From positions 930,001-994,000 of the forward strand of contig NZ_JAQMHX010000001.1 of the NCBI RefSeq assembly GCF_028331445.1: a stretch of 64,000 nucleotides of DNA, given 5' to 3'. The position numbers and the translations under genes were made by a program. The notes under the pieces are model-generated. The model did not search any database, was not told where the DNA came from, and was given only the letters and a program-made list of their open reading frames with translations. Every line of letters starts with the position of its first letter. The first letter of the stretch is position 1. This DNA is from Candidatus Phyllobacterium onerii. GTDB lineage: Bacteria; Pseudomonadota; Alphaproteobacteria; Rhizobiales; Rhizobiaceae. Of this stretch, positions 36,311 to 45,601 are shown piece after piece.

Positions 36311-38464
36311 ATGACAATACTGTTTTTGGTCATTGCCTGCGGTCTGCTGTCTATTGTCTACGCGTTTCTAGCCACCAAATCGGTGCTCGCGGCGGACCAA
36401 GGCAATGCGCGCATGCAAGAAATCGCCGGTGCAATTCGTGAAGGCGCACAGGCATATCTCACACGTCAGTACACCACGATCGCCATCGTCGGCGTCGTCG
36501 TCTTCCTTGCAGTCTGGTTTCTGCTTACCGGAACGGCTGCGATCGGCTTTCTGATTGGCGCAGTGCTGTCAGGGCTTGCCGGTTTCATCGGCATGCACGT
36601 TTCTGTCCGTGCCAATGTCCGCACGGCACAGGCCGCATCTCGCAGTCTTGCCGCGGGGCTTGAAATCGCTTTCAAGTCAGGCGCCATCACTGGCATGCTG
36701 GTGGCAGGTCTCGCCTTGCTCGGCGTGTCCGTCTACTACTGGATTCTGACTGGACCAATGGGTTATGCGCCCGCCGATCGCACTGTGATCGACGCGCTTG
36801 TCTCACTCGGTTTCGGCGCCTCCCTTATTTCCATTTTTGCGCGTCTCGGCGGTGGTATCTTTACAAAGGGTGCCGACGTTGGTGGTGATCTTGTTGGCAA
36901 GGTCGAGGCTGGTATCCCTGAAGACGACCCCCGCAACCCTGCAACGATCGCCGATAATGTCGGAGACAATGTCGGCGATTGCGCCGGCATGGCAGCCGAT
37001 TTGTTCGAGACTTATGCGGTGACGATTGTCGCCACCATGGTTCTCGGTGCAATCTTTTTTGCCGCAACGCCCGTCCTCAGTGCGGTCATGCTCTACCCAT
37101 TGGCGATCTGCGGTGCCTGCATCATCACCTCCATCGCCGGCACGTTCTTCGTCAAGCTTGGCGCTAACAATTCCATCATGGGTGCTCTCTACAAGGGGCT
37201 GATCGTGACGGGGCTTCTGTCGATCCTCGGCCTTGCGGCGGCAACTTCCGCAACGGTCGGCTGGGGTGAGATTGGCACAGTCGATGGTCAGTTGATCACC
37301 GGAAGGAACCTGTTTTTCTGCGGAATACTCGGTCTGGTGGTGACGGCGCTGATCGTGGTCATCACCGAGTATTATACTGGCACCAATAAGCGCCCGGTCA
37401 ATTCAATCGCGCAGGCTTCGGTTACCGGTCATGGAACCAACGTGATCCAGGGACTTGCGGTCTCGCTCGAATCGACCGCCTTGCCAGCTCTTGTCATTGT
37501 CGGTGGCATCATCTGGACCTATCAGCTCGCGGGTTTGTTCGGCACTGGCATCGCAGTCACAGCGATGCTCGGTATCGCCGGTATGATCGTGGCGCTCGAC
37601 GCCTTCGGACCTGTCACTGACAATGCCGGCGGTATTGCCGAAATGGCGGGTCTCGATCCGGAAGTGCGCAAGTCTACCGATGCGCTCGATGCGGTGGGTA
37701 ACACGACAAAGGCGGTCACCAAGGGCTATGCGATCGGTTCTGCCGGTCTGGGCGCATTGGTGCTGTTCGCCGCTTATTCGAACGACCTGAAGTTCTTCAT
37801 AGCGGAGGCCGATAAGGCCGGCGCGACGGCGTTTTCCTACTTCAAAGGCATTGGTGCCGTCAACTTTGAGCTGTCCAACCCTTACGTGGTTGCCGGTCTC
37901 ATCTTCGGTGGCCTTATCCCCTATCTCTTCGGCGGTATTGCAATGACGGCGGTTGGTCGCGCTGCAGGCTCCGTGGTGGAGGAGGTACGCCGCCAGTTCC
38001 GCGAAAAGCCAGGCATCATGCAGGGAACGGAACGGCCAGACTATGCGAGGGCGGTGGACATTCTCACCCGCGCTGCGATCAAGGAAATGGTTGTTCCTTC
38101 GCTCCTGCCTGTGCTGGCACCGCTTGTCGTCTATTTCGGCGTGCTGCTGATTTCGGGCTCAAAGGCTTCTGCCTTCGCGGCTCTCGGTGCTTCACTCCTT
38201 GGCGTTATCATCAATGGCATCTTCGTTGCCATTTCGATGACGTCAGGCGGAGGCGCTTGGGACAACGCAAAGAAATCCTTCGAAGACGGCTTCGTTGACA
38301 AGGATGGAAAGCGCCACATGAAGGGGTCGGAAGCGCACAAGGCGTCGGTAACGGGCGATACTGTTGGCGATCCTTACAAGGATACGGCGGGCCCCGCCGT
38401 CAATCCAGCGATCAAGATCACAAACATCGTTGCATTGCTGCTTTTGGCCGTGCTTGCACACTGA
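36311..38464 (+). CDS. hppA: K+-insensitive pyrophosphate-energised proton pump
   Basis: The 717-residue membrane pyrophosphatase couples PPi hydrolysis to H+ export; about 16 helices. The cytosolic substrate site shows [20 protein letters not shown] and [28 protein letters not shown] near residue 463 has Lys where K+-dependent enzymes have Ala, which defines the K+-insensitive class. RBS GAGGGAGTGGC precedes the ATG. In Rhizobiales such pumps may sit in acidocalcisomes. A terminator follows. Confidence 0.94.
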   Translation: MTILFLVIACGLLSIVYAFLATKSVLAADQGNARMQEIAGAIREGAQAYLTRQYTTIAIVGVVVFLAVWFLLTGTAAIGFLIGAVLSGLAGFIGMHVSVRANVRTAQAASRSLAAGLEIAFKSGAITGMLVAGLALLGVSVYYWILTGPMGYAPADRTVIDALVSLGFGASLISIFARLGGGIFTKGADVGGDLVGKVEAGIPEDDPRNPATIADNVGDNVGDCAGMAADLFETYAVTIVATMVLGAIFFAATPVLSAVMLYPLAICGACIITSIAGTFFVKLGANNSIMGALYKGLIVTGLLSILGLAAATSATVGWGEIGTVDGQLITGRNLFFCGILGLVVTALIVVITEYYTGTNKRPVNSIAQASVTGHGTNVIQGLAVSLESTALPALVIVGGIIWTYQLAGLFGTGIAVTAMLGIAGMIVALDAFGPVTDNAGGIAEMAGLDPEVRKSTDALDAVGNTTKAVTKGYAIGSAGLGALVLFAAYSNDLKFFIAEADKAGATAFSYFKGIGAVNFELSNPYVVAGLIFGGLIPYLFGGIAMTAVGRAAGSVVEEVRRQFREKPGIMQGTERPDYARAVDILTRAAIKEMVVPSLLPVLAPLVVYFGVLLISGSKASAFAALGASLLGVIINGIFVAISMTSGGGAWDNAKKSFEDGFVDKDGKRHMKGSEAHKASVTGDTVGDPYKDTAGPAVNPAIKITNIVALLLLAVLAH

Positions 38465-38480
38465 TTGCTGATACTTGCCC

Positions 38481-38522
38481 AACAAAAACCCGCGGAACAT
38501 GTTTCGCGGGTTTTTGTTTTTA
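38481..38522. terminator. Bidirectional terminator between hppA and the BamE-like gene
   Basis: AACAAAAACCCGCG pairs with CGCGGGTTTTTGTT around a loop of about ten bases, with T-runs on both strands. It serves hppA and the convergent lipoprotein gene. Confidence 0.88.
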
Positions 38523-39056
38523 AGGATTGTCCGGAGCGCCTCCGGTGGGCGTGCCACTGGCGGAGGGCATTGACGGGGTTTTGCCTACACCTTGCAGCAA
38601 CTGGCCAAGGAACGAAAGATCCCTGCCGCCGGTCGGCGTGGTACGGGAAATGAAGTCGAATACCTTGCCATCCTGCAATCCATAATTGGAGACGCTGGTA
38701 ACTTTGCTGTCCTTGTCGAAATAGACGGCCAGGATGCGGCGTTCCTTGACCTTGGGCTGCATGAAGGCGACGCTGCGATGGGCTTTTTGCGAGATGTAGT
38801 AGAAAACCTCGTTGTCGAATGTCGCCGTTGTCGACGGACTGCCCAGCGACAGGATCACCTGCTCGCGGCTGGAGCCCACGGGAACGAACTCCAGTGCCTT
38901 GTCGTCAATGACATAGCCTTGGGTTAATGTCTCCGATGGATTGAGGTTGGCAGTATTGCAGCCCGCGAGCCCCGTAGCCAATAAAAAGGTTCCGGCGAGA
39001 AGGTATTCCCTTGAACAACCGGTCTTGAAAATCCGCTGCAGCAACGACATCTCCAT
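38520..39056 (-). CDS. BamE/OmlA-like outer-membrane lipoprotein
   Basis: The 178-residue protein has a lipoprotein signal with lipobox LAGC (Cys33), then a BamE-type domain: GYVIDDKALEFVPVGSSREQVILSLGSPS and the strand pair NEVFYYISQKAHRSVAFMQPKVKERRILAVYFDKD. BamE supports the beta-barrel assembly machine in the outer membrane. The C-terminus has a Pro/Gly/Thr-rich tail. The start is the ATG at 39056 or 39050. It is divergent from the bc1 chaperone gene. Confidence 0.88.
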   Translation of the reverse strand: MEMSLLQRIFKTGCSREYLLAGTFLLATGLAGCNTANLNPSETLTQGYVIDDKALEFVPVGSSREQVILSLGSPSTTATFDNEVFYYISQKAHRSVAFMQPKVKERRILAVYFDKDSKVTSVSNYGLQDGKVFDFISRTTPTGGRDLSFLGQLLQGVGKTPSMPSASGTPTGGAPDNP

Positions 39057-39169
39057 TTCAATCTGGGCGCAAGTCTTTCGCTGCCCGCAGAACTTCGGTA
39101 AACCACCTTGAAGTCCGATGCAACACGCGACTCGTGATGCATGGGAGACTCAAGTTAGGGCCTAACTAC

Positions 39170-39727
39170 ATGATTCTCAGTCTATTCAGCCGCAAGGCCA
39201 AAGCAAATGAGGCGATTACCATCGCCCTCTACGATGCGATCGTGGCAGCGGCGCGGCAGCCATGCTTTTATTCTGACCTGGAGGTACCGGATTCGCCGCT
39301 TGGCCGGTATGAAATGCTTTCCTTGCATGTTTATCTTTTTGTCAGGCGTATCAAGGGCAGGAGCCCTGCACTGAAAGCGATCGGTCAGGAAGTGACGGAC
39401 GAATTTTTCAGGGATGTCGATCATTCCTTGCGCGAGCTAGGCATCGGGGATTCGGGTGTGCCCAAGCGCATGAAGAAACTGGCGCGGATGTTTTACGGCC
39501 GTATCGAATCCTACGACAAGGCGCTTGAAAGCAATGATCACCCGGCATTGATTGCAGCGCTTGCGCGCAATATCCGGCCAGACAGCGATAGCTGGTCAGG
39601 CGCAGCTGTGTTAGCAGATTATGTAGGGCGGGTGGTCCGGTTGCTGGAGAACCAGCCCGATGATGTGCTCGCAAGCGGGAAAGTGATATTTCCTGAGGCT
39701 GGTACTGTACAAGCGCCGCAAAGTTGA
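39170..39727 (+). CDS. Ubiquinol-cytochrome c chaperone (Cbp3-like)
   Basis: The 185-residue protein matches the ubiquinol-cytochrome c chaperone family, which helps assemble the cytochrome bc1 complex: DSPLGRYEMLSLHVYLFVRRIKG, EVTDEFFRDVDHSLRELGIGD and VPKRMKKLARMFYGRIESYDKAL. The ATG at 39170 is preferred to an upstream in-frame codon. It is followed 15 bases later by the YceD gene. Confidence 0.85.
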   Translation: MILSLFSRKAKANEAITIALYDAIVAAARQPCFYSDLEVPDSPLGRYEMLSLHVYLFVRRIKGRSPALKAIGQEVTDEFFRDVDHSLRELGIGDSGVPKRMKKLARMFYGRIESYDKALESNDHPALIAALARNIRPDSDSWSGAAVLADYVGRVVRLLENQPDDVLASGKVIFPEAGTVQAPQS

Positions 39728-39742
39728 AAGGGGGGAAGCAAC

Positions 39743-40312
39743 ATGATTACCAGAAAAACCGACGGAGCCTTGAGCTTTCCTGTTTCCGTCAACCGCCTGC
39801 CGCAAAAGGGAGTCACCATAAAGATCGATGCCGATCAACGTGAGCGCGATGCATTGCGCGACTTTCACGAATTGGAGGATGTCAAATCGTTCAAGGCCGA
39901 TCTGCAGATCGTGCCTTGGAAAAAGGACGGCATTCGCGTTCGGGGTACGGTAAAGGCAGAGATCGTCCAGTCATGCATCGTAACTTTGGAACCGATCGAT
40001 GCGACCGTCAACGCGGAGATCGACACGCTTTTCGTGCCTGAAAATTCCCGACTTGCCCGTTTGCCGCTCGATGAGAATGGGGAACTCATCATCGACGCCG
40101 AGGGCCCCGATGCACCGGAGACGTTTTCCGGCGACAGGCTCGACGCAGGTGCTATCGCCGAGGAGTTTTTTGAGCTTGCGATCGATCCCTATCCACGCAA
40201 GCCCGGAATCGAGGATGCGCCGCCAGTCGTGGCGCGTTTTGGCGAAGATGACGAAACCGAAAAACCTGCCAATCCGTTCGCTGGTCTGAAGGATTGGAAA
40301 CAGAAGACTTGA
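39743..40312 (+). CDS. DUF177/YceD-family protein
   Basis: The 189-residue protein has the YceD/DUF177 core: [23 protein letters not shown] and the acidic middle [23 protein letters not shown]. In other bacteria YceD genes precede rpmF and plsX and are tied to rRNA biogenesis and fatty acid metabolism. Here it comes before plsX, as is usual in alphaproteobacteria. RBS AAGGGGGG precedes the ATG. Confidence 0.88.
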   Translation: MITRKTDGALSFPVSVNRLPQKGVTIKIDADQRERDALRDFHELEDVKSFKADLQIVPWKKDGIRVRGTVKAEIVQSCIVTLEPIDATVNAEIDTLFVPENSRLARLPLDENGELIIDAEGPDAPETFSGDRLDAGAIAEEFFELAIDPYPRKPGIEDAPPVVARFGEDDETEKPANPFAGLKDWKQKT

Positions 40313-40388
40313 TTGGTGCTATGTCCTCGGCATAAGTATTGCCGCCCGGATAGGCGCATCCGCACTGAACAGGACAGGACAATCGAGA

Positions 40389-41474
40389 GTGATCAGAATT
40401 TCCATTGATGCCATGGGCGGCGATTTCGGTCCATCGATCGTCATTCCCGGCATGGCAACGGCGCTGGAGCGCCATCCTGATATCAGGTTCGTGATTTTTG
40501 GACGAGAAGAAGAGGTCCAGCCGCACCTGGCAAAACATCAGGCATTGTCCAACGCCTCGACTTTCCACCATTGCGACGTGTCCGTGCGTATGGACGAGAA
40601 GCCGAGCCAGGCTTTGCGCAACGGCCGCTGGAAATCGTCCATGTGGCGTTCGATCGAGGCCGTAAAGACCGGCGAGGCAGATGTCTGCGTTTCCGCCGGC
40701 AACACCGGCGCGCTCATGGCGATGTCGAAGTTCTGCCTGCGTACGATGGCAAATGTCGAGCGGCCCGCCATCGCAGGCATATGGCCGACTTTGCGCGGCG
40801 AAAGCATTGTGCTCGATATAGGCGCGACGATCGGTGCCGATGCGCAGCAACTCGTCGACTACGCAGTGATGGGAGCCGCCATGGCGCGCTCCCTTTTTGA
40901 CATCGAGCGTCCCACGATTGGCCTTCTGAATGTCGGCGTGGAAGAGATCAAGGGGCAGGATGACGTCAAGGACGCGGCTCGTATCCTGCGTGAAATTCCA
41001 TTGCCCAGTCTTGAATATTACGGCTTCGTCGAGGGTGACGACATCGGCAAGGGCACGGTGGATGTCGTTGTCACCGAAGGATTCACCGGGAATATCGCGC
41101 TCAAGGCAGCAGAAGGTACAGCCAAGCAGTATACGCAGTATCTGCGCGAGGCCATGAGCCGCACGTTGATGGCGAAGATTGGATATATTTTTGCCAGGGG
41201 TGCATTCAACCGTCTGCGTGAGAAGCTTGACCCGCGCAAGACCAATGGCGGCGTGTTCCTCGGCCTTAATGGTGTCGTCATCAAGAGCCATGGTGGCACG
41301 GACGCGCTGGGCTTTGCCTCCGCCATCGATGTTGGTTATGACATGGCTCACAACAAGCTTCTCGACAAGATCGCTGCGGATCTCACGCATTTTCACAAGG
41401 GTCCGGTCGGCGTCGCCTTCAAAGACGAAGCCAACAACGACACAGAAGCCGAAATACAACAGGAAGTTAAATGA
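40389..41474 (+). CDS. plsX: Phosphate acyltransferase PlsX
   Basis: The 361-residue enzyme makes acyl-phosphate from acyl-ACP for phospholipid synthesis. The GTG start at 40389 gives the conserved N-terminus [30 protein letters not shown] and [16 protein letters not shown] mark the family. Its stop overlaps the fabH start (ATGA). Confidence 0.95.
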   Translation: MIRISIDAMGGDFGPSIVIPGMATALERHPDIRFVIFGREEEVQPHLAKHQALSNASTFHHCDVSVRMDEKPSQALRNGRWKSSMWRSIEAVKTGEADVCVSAGNTGALMAMSKFCLRTMANVERPAIAGIWPTLRGESIVLDIGATIGADAQQLVDYAVMGAAMARSLFDIERPTIGLLNVGVEEIKGQDDVKDAARILREIPLPSLEYYGFVEGDDIGKGTVDVVVTEGFTGNIALKAAEGTAKQYTQYLREAMSRTLMAKIGYIFARGAFNRLREKLDPRKTNGGVFLGLNGVVIKSHGGTDALGFASAIDVGYDMAHNKLLDKIAADLTHFHKGPVGVAFKDEANNDTEAEIQQEVK

Positions 41475-42442
41475 TCAGATCAGTTGTTAAAGGTATAGGG
41501 GCGGCCAAGCCGGCACGCCTGGTCAAGAATGCTGATCTGGAAGGCATTGTCGAGACGAGTGACGAATGGATCGTCCAGCGCACAGGTATCCGTCAGCGTT
41601 ATATCGCAGGTGAGGGCGAGACGACGGCTTCGCTCGGCGAGGCAGCGGCCCGGGCTGCGCTGGACAATGCCGGTCTCACGCCGGACGATATCGATCTGAT
41701 CATCCTGGCTACTTCAACGCCGGACAACACATTTCCAGCGTCTGCGGTCGATATTCAGGCGCGTCTTGGCATGACGCATGGCTTTGCGTTCGACATGCAG
41801 GCGGTGTGCTCCGGCTTCGTCTATGCGATGACCACAGCCGATCTCTATATTCGCGGCGGCATGGCCAAACGCGTTCTGGTCATTGGATCGGAGACGTTTT
41901 CCCGTATCCTCGACTGGAAAGACCGCACGACATGCGTGTTGTTCGGCGATGGTGCGGGTGCTGTTGTTCTTGAAGCGGGTGAGGGCCGCGGCCTGACCTC
42001 CGATCGCGGCGTCCTCACTGCCAATCTGCGTTCCGATGGATCGCATAAACAGAAACTATATGTTGATGGCGGACCATCCACGACGCAGACGGTGGGGTAT
42101 CTGCGGATGGAGGGTCGGGAGGTCTTCAAGCATGCCGTCGGCATGGTCACCGATGTGATCGAAGCGGCGTTTTCCGAGGCAGGAATTACTGCTGCGGATA
42201 TCGATTGGTTCGTCCCGCACCAGGCCAACAAGCGCATCATCGACGCCACCGCGAAGAAGCTCGATCTGCCTGCCGGGAAGGTTGTCATCACCGTCGACCA
42301 ACACGGAAATACATCAGCCGCTTCAGTACCCTTAGCTCTTGCGGCCGCTGTTGCCGATGGCCGGATCAAGCAGGGCGATCTCGTACTACTCGAAGCCATG
42401 GGTGGGGGGTTTACGTGGGGTGCAGTTCTGCTACGGTGGTAG
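41471..42442 (+). CDS. fabH: 3-oxoacyl-ACP synthase III
   Basis: The 323-residue condensing enzyme starts fatty acid synthesis from acetyl-CoA and malonyl-ACP. The catalytic triad is visible: Cys113 (AVCSGFVYA), His250 ([10 protein letters not shown]) and Asn280 ([10 protein letters not shown]). It overlaps plsX by four bases. Confidence 0.96.
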   Translation: MIRSVVKGIGAAKPARLVKNADLEGIVETSDEWIVQRTGIRQRYIAGEGETTASLGEAAARAALDNAGLTPDDIDLIILATSTPDNTFPASAVDIQARLGMTHGFAFDMQAVCSGFVYAMTTADLYIRGGMAKRVLVIGSETFSRILDWKDRTTCVLFGDGAGAVVLEAGEGRGLTSDRGVLTANLRSDGSHKQKLYVDGGPSTTQTVGYLRMEGREVFKHAVGMVTDVIEAAFSEAGITAADIDWFVPHQANKRIIDATAKKLDLPAGKVVITVDQHGNTSAASVPLALAAAVADGRIKQGDLVLLEAMGGGFTWGAVLLRW

Positions 42443-42563
42443 CAGGCGGTTAAGCATTGAATTAGTTCACGAACTTTCTCAACACGCTTGCCCGATCCGG
42501 TTTCATTCTGTAACTTCCGCTGTCACCTGGTAGTTTTGCAACAAACGAGAGCTTTGAGATCGT

Positions 42564-42884
42564 ATGGGGGGTAAGACCATTACGCGCGCTGATCTGGCTG
42601 AAGCGGTCTATCGCAAGGTAGGGCTTTCGCGAACTGAATCAGCTTCGCTTGTCGAGACAATTCTCGATGAAGTGTGTGACGCAATTGTTCGTGGCGAGAC
42701 CGTCAAATTATCGTCTTTCGCCACGTTCCAGGTAAGAGATAAAAACGAACGCATTGGTCGCAATCCCAAGACGGGTGAAGAGGTTCCAATCCTGCCGCGC
42801 CGGGTAATGACGTTCAAGGCATCGAATGTGCTGAAGCAGCGAATTTTGCGCTCGCACCAGACGCGCAAGAAAAAAACAGCCTGA
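42564..42884 (+). CDS. ihfA: Integration host factor subunit alpha
   Basis: The 106-residue HU/IHF-fold protein with IhfB forms the heterodimer that bends DNA. The alpha-subunit signature is [24 protein letters not shown] and the DNA-arm sequence [22 protein letters not shown] basic tail ends the protein. Placement after fabH is typical. Confidence 0.95.
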   Translation: MGGKTITRADLAEAVYRKVGLSRTESASLVETILDEVCDAIVRGETVKLSSFATFQVRDKNERIGRNPKTGEEVPILPRRVMTFKASNVLKQRILRSHQTRKKKTA

Positions 42885-43018
42885 ACATCGCTGAATTTGC
42901 GTTCTGCACGCTCCGGATGCAAGATTGCTGTGGTGTAGTTTAGCGCCGCGCTTGAAAAATGGTCGATAAACCGCTGAAATAGAGGTCGAATCAGAATTTC
43001 TCCTGAGAGGGTGAAATC

Positions 43019-43576
43019 ATGGACAAGAGTCCCGACGCATTTAGAACCATCAGCGAAGTTGCAGAAGATCTCGATCTGCCCCAGCACGTCCTGCGGTTCT
43101 GGGAAACGCGCTTTACGCACATAAAACCCATGAAACGTGGCGGGGGTCGTCGATATTACCGCCCGCTGGACGTGGATCTGCTGAAGGGGATCCGCCATCT
43201 GCTCTACGATCAGGGCTATACGATCAAGGGTGTGCAGCGGCTTCTCAGGGAAAACGGCACGCAGTTCATCATAGCGCTCGGCAGCGGCGATACTGCAGCA
43301 GCCGAAGCGATCAGCCAGCAAAAGCAGGCCTCGGCCCGTCAGGAAGAAGCCCTTGCCGCCGAGCAGGACCGCGTCGACGCCGACGAGGAGGCCGCCGTCA
43401 TGGGAACGTCGAAATCCGCGCCCCAAGGCAGACGTCTCTTCGGATTGATCAAGGGGGACGACGAGGGTCCGGTTGCTGCCGACGGCAAGCGGCTCTCCAA
43501 GGACAATCGTACACTTCTTCAGGAAACGCTGTTTGACCTGCTTGAATGCAAGCGTCTGCTTGATCAGGTCCGTTAA
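43019..43576 (+). CDS. MerR-family transcriptional regulator
   Basis: The 185-residue protein has an N-terminal MerR HTH ([44 protein letters not shown]) and a coiled-coil-rich, Ala/Glu-rich middle with a C-terminal tail. The effector-binding cysteines of metal sensors are absent. It follows ihfA, a conserved place in Rhizobiales. RBS GAGAGGGTG precedes the ATG. Confidence 0.9.
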   Translation: MDKSPDAFRTISEVAEDLDLPQHVLRFWETRFTHIKPMKRGGGRRYYRPLDVDLLKGIRHLLYDQGYTIKGVQRLLRENGTQFIIALGSGDTAAAEAISQQKQASARQEEALAAEQDRVDADEEAAVMGTSKSAPQGRRLFGLIKGDDEGPVAADGKRLSKDNRTLLQETLFDLLECKRLLDQVR

Positions 43577-43587
43577 GCCAGCCAATA

Positions 43588-43621
43588 AAAAAGCCCAGCT
43601 TCTACCGGGGTAGAAGCTGGG
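43588..43621 (-). terminator. Terminator for the DUF883-like operon (minus strand)
   Basis: The perfect 12-bp stem CCCAGCTTCTAC/GTAGAAGCTGGG (43594-43605 with 43610-43621) is followed by TTTTTT only when read on the minus strand, so it ends transcripts coming from 43722. On the plus strand no T-run follows. Confidence 0.7.
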
Positions 43622-43721
43622 ACTCGGGGTTGGCTGTGGGGTTGCAGCCTAGCTGGTTGGGGGACCAGTTTTGTAGAAACGCGGATGTGTCGCAAAGGTT
43701 CCGCAAAAAATAAATTTTTTT

Positions 43722-44033
43722 CTAGCGAGCTAGCATGCCGATGATAACGCCGAGGCCAGCGATGATCATCAGCGTCGAAACCGAATTTTGCGTTGGCGTA
43801 TTGGCAATTTTCTGAGCCCGATGACCCAGAGCACTGGCAGCGCGCGCACCGCGCTCCCTGATTTCATCGAAAGTCGAGCTTTCGTCGTCATCCGATAGAT
43901 TATCGAGGAATTCGATACCGCGGTCGGACAGGGTTTTGCTAATCGCCGCCAGATCGCGCTTCAAATCGGCGATCTCACTGCGCAGTCTTTCCTTGTCCGT
44001 CTCGCCCTGCATGGCTTCGGTCATGTCGTCCAT
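43722..44033 (-). CDS. DUF883-like membrane-anchored helical protein
   Basis: The 103-residue protein has an N-terminal coiled coil (DKERLRSEIADLKRDLAAISKTL), an acidic middle (DNLSDDDESST), a basic stretch and a single C-terminal membrane span (TLMIIAGLGVIIGMLAR). This is the ElaB/YqjD/DUF883-type plan; such proteins are stress-induced, and E. coli relatives tie ribosomes to the inner membrane. It follows its paralogue by 17 bases. Confidence 0.8.
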   Translation of the reverse strand: MDDMTEAMQGETDKERLRSEIADLKRDLAAISKTLSDRGIEFLDNLSDDDESSTFDEIRERGARAASALGHRAQKIANTPTQNSVSTLMIIAGLGVIIGMLAR

Positions 44034-44050
44034 GGTAAATCATCCTTGTA

Positions 44051-44302
44051 TCAACGGCGTGAGAAAAGCCCGAGTAGCAGGGCTGCAGCCGCAATGATCG
44101 CGACCGTCGCCACAGGATTCTCCTTGGCGGTATCGGCAGCGAAACGAGCCTGCCTTGATGCGGAACGCTTCATCTCGTCAAATCGTTCAGATCCCAAATC
44201 GGAAAGACTGGCCGAAATCTTGGAAATCTCTTTGCGCAGCGCCGCGATCTGCGCTTCGACGTCGCCCTGGATATCATCTGCATTTCTGGAAAACATTGCC
44301 AT
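44051..44302 (-). CDS. DUF883-like membrane-anchored helical protein (paralogue)
   Basis: The 83-residue protein starts at 44302, behind AGGAG. It shares the plan of the next gene: QIAALRKEISKISASLSDLGSERFDEM coiled coil and a C-terminal span AIIAAAALLLGLFSRR. The KEIS.ISASLSDLG and KRDLAAISKTLSDRG segments align, which suggests tandem duplication. Confidence 0.8.
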   Translation of the reverse strand: MAMFSRNADDIQGDVEAQIAALRKEISKISASLSDLGSERFDEMKRSASRQARFAADTAKENPVATVAIIAAAALLLGLFSRR

Positions 44303-44359
44303 TTTGAAGCTCCTGTTCATTACAGGGCTATAACGGACCGTCAGCGCTTATGTTCCGCG

Positions 44360-45112
44360 CTATTGCGAGACAGCGGCGGAATTACTTCGTGCTTTGCCTT
44401 GCCAGAGCGGCAATCCTATCGACTTTGCTACTTCGGGGTCAGCCGTATAAACGGGATATCCCTGACGCAGCAGCGTCAACAATATTTCGCTGTCCATCTC
44501 GACGTGGAGGCGGGACAAATTTTCCTGGTTATAGACATGTCCGGTCGATTGCGGATTGATTCCGCTGATGATCACGGCTGTCGCGCCGTTCAATAGCGCG
44601 AAGAGTACTGCGATCACCCCGTTCGAGCATTTGGAGATTGCATCCAGTTCGAGCACCTTCAGCCCGCAGATTTTTTCCACCAGCGCAATGCGCTGATAGC
44701 GGTTGACGATCTGAACCCTGTCATAGTGATAGTCAAATGCTTGCAGGTGCTCGTTCAGGCTCGCCAGCCCCTTGCGCCACAACAGCACGTAAAGCATGCC
44801 CGTGCGCTCGCCCTTGAGCACGCGGCGAACCTCCACGGCGTTCGTGTTCGTGCCATCGAGCTGCCTGTACTGCATAAGCGTGACGTCGGGCACTTCTATG
44901 CCCCATTTCCGGGTCACTGCCTGGGAACCATTGATGGTGATCACACGAAATGTTTCGTCAAAATCGATGGGCTTATGAGAAACCGGAGCCGAGCCGACAA
45001 CCACGACTGGTCCGGTAAAGGGAACGGGCAGCACTGGAGGCTTTGGGCGGCGCAGTATGTATTTGAGTCTCCGGAACAGGAGCAGCTTGGTTTCCGCAAA
45101 CGAAGCGGTCAT
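44360..45112 (-). CDS. Uncharacterised protein, possible glycosyltransferase-like fold
   Basis: The 250-residue protein (RBS GGAGAA) begins with a basic patch (RRLKYILRRPKPP) and then a Rossmann-like start (GPVVVVGSAPVS) and TINGSQAVTRKWGIEVPDV. This pattern is seen in sialyltransferase- and DUF115-like enzymes that read a nucleotide-sugar, but I cannot name a family with confidence. Later parts include LWRKGLASLNEHLQAF and VIISGINPQSTGH. Possible role in surface polysaccharide; no polysaccharide genes are adjacent. Confidence 0.7.
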   Translation of the reverse strand: MTASFAETKLLLFRRLKYILRRPKPPVLPVPFTGPVVVVGSAPVSHKPIDFDETFRVITINGSQAVTRKWGIEVPDVTLMQYRQLDGTNTNAVEVRRVLKGERTGMLYVLLWRKGLASLNEHLQAFDYHYDRVQIVNRYQRIALVEKICGLKVLELDAISKCSNGVIAVLFALLNGATAVIISGINPQSTGHVYNQENLSRLHVEMDSEILLTLLRQGYPVYTADPEVAKSIGLPLWQGKARSNSAAVSQ

Positions 45113-45139
45113 TCGGTAGTTCTCCAGTCCGAAACAATT

Positions 45140-45493
45140 CTACAACGGCCGAATACGGACCTTATATTGGCCGACTTTCGGTGACGTTCCGAAAATCTGC
45201 AGTTCTTCATCTTCAAACCGGAAAACGGATGACGCAAGCCTGAATTCCGTATGCACATTGACAGGGTTCAACTCACCTTTCTCGGTAAAGCGCACCACGG
45301 AAACCTCATCGTCGCGAAAGCTGATGTGGACGCGTGTGCGCTCGTCGACCGTCCTGTCGCTGCTGAACAGGATGTCGGCGTCAAAACGGCATCTGCCGCC
45401 CCGATCCCTGTTAATGCCGGAATAGTCCACAAAGTTCGCCAAGGCGTCGAGATTCGCATCCTGGTCGATATGGTCTGTTTCCGGCCGTTCCAT
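45140..45493 (-). CDS. Uncharacterised 117-residue protein
   Basis: The protein starts at 45493 behind GAGGAA. It is acidic/basic and likely beta-rich (ILFSSDRTVDERTRVHISFRDDEVSVVRF). No signal peptide or membrane span. It lies between the autotransporter and the gene at 44360 on the same strand with a 27-base gap to the latter. No family recognised. Confidence 0.7.
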   Translation of the reverse strand: MERPETDHIDQDANLDALANFVDYSGINRDRGGRCRFDADILFSSDRTVDERTRVHISFRDDEVSVVRFTEKGELNPVNVHTEFRLASSVFRFEDEELQIFGTSPKVGQYKVRIRPL

Positions 45494-45601
45494 TGTATTT
45501 CCTCAGAGGCGGAAGCCAAACGTCTTAAAGCCAGACGCAAATTCGTTAGGGGTGCAAAAGCGCCATTTGCAGCCTTTCATGGCGAATTTTCGTTCAGGCT
45601 T

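Noticed and set aside
40152-41459. Minus-strand frame of 435 residues antisense to plsX
   Set aside because: plsX has a full family signature; the antisense frame has no domain and an implausible composition.
43577-43721. Decayed tRNA or small RNA after the MerR gene
   Set aside because: A tRNA-Pro often follows this gene in relatives as I recall, but no cloverleaf can be drawn here; only a minus-strand terminator and a weak plus-strand hairpin are present.
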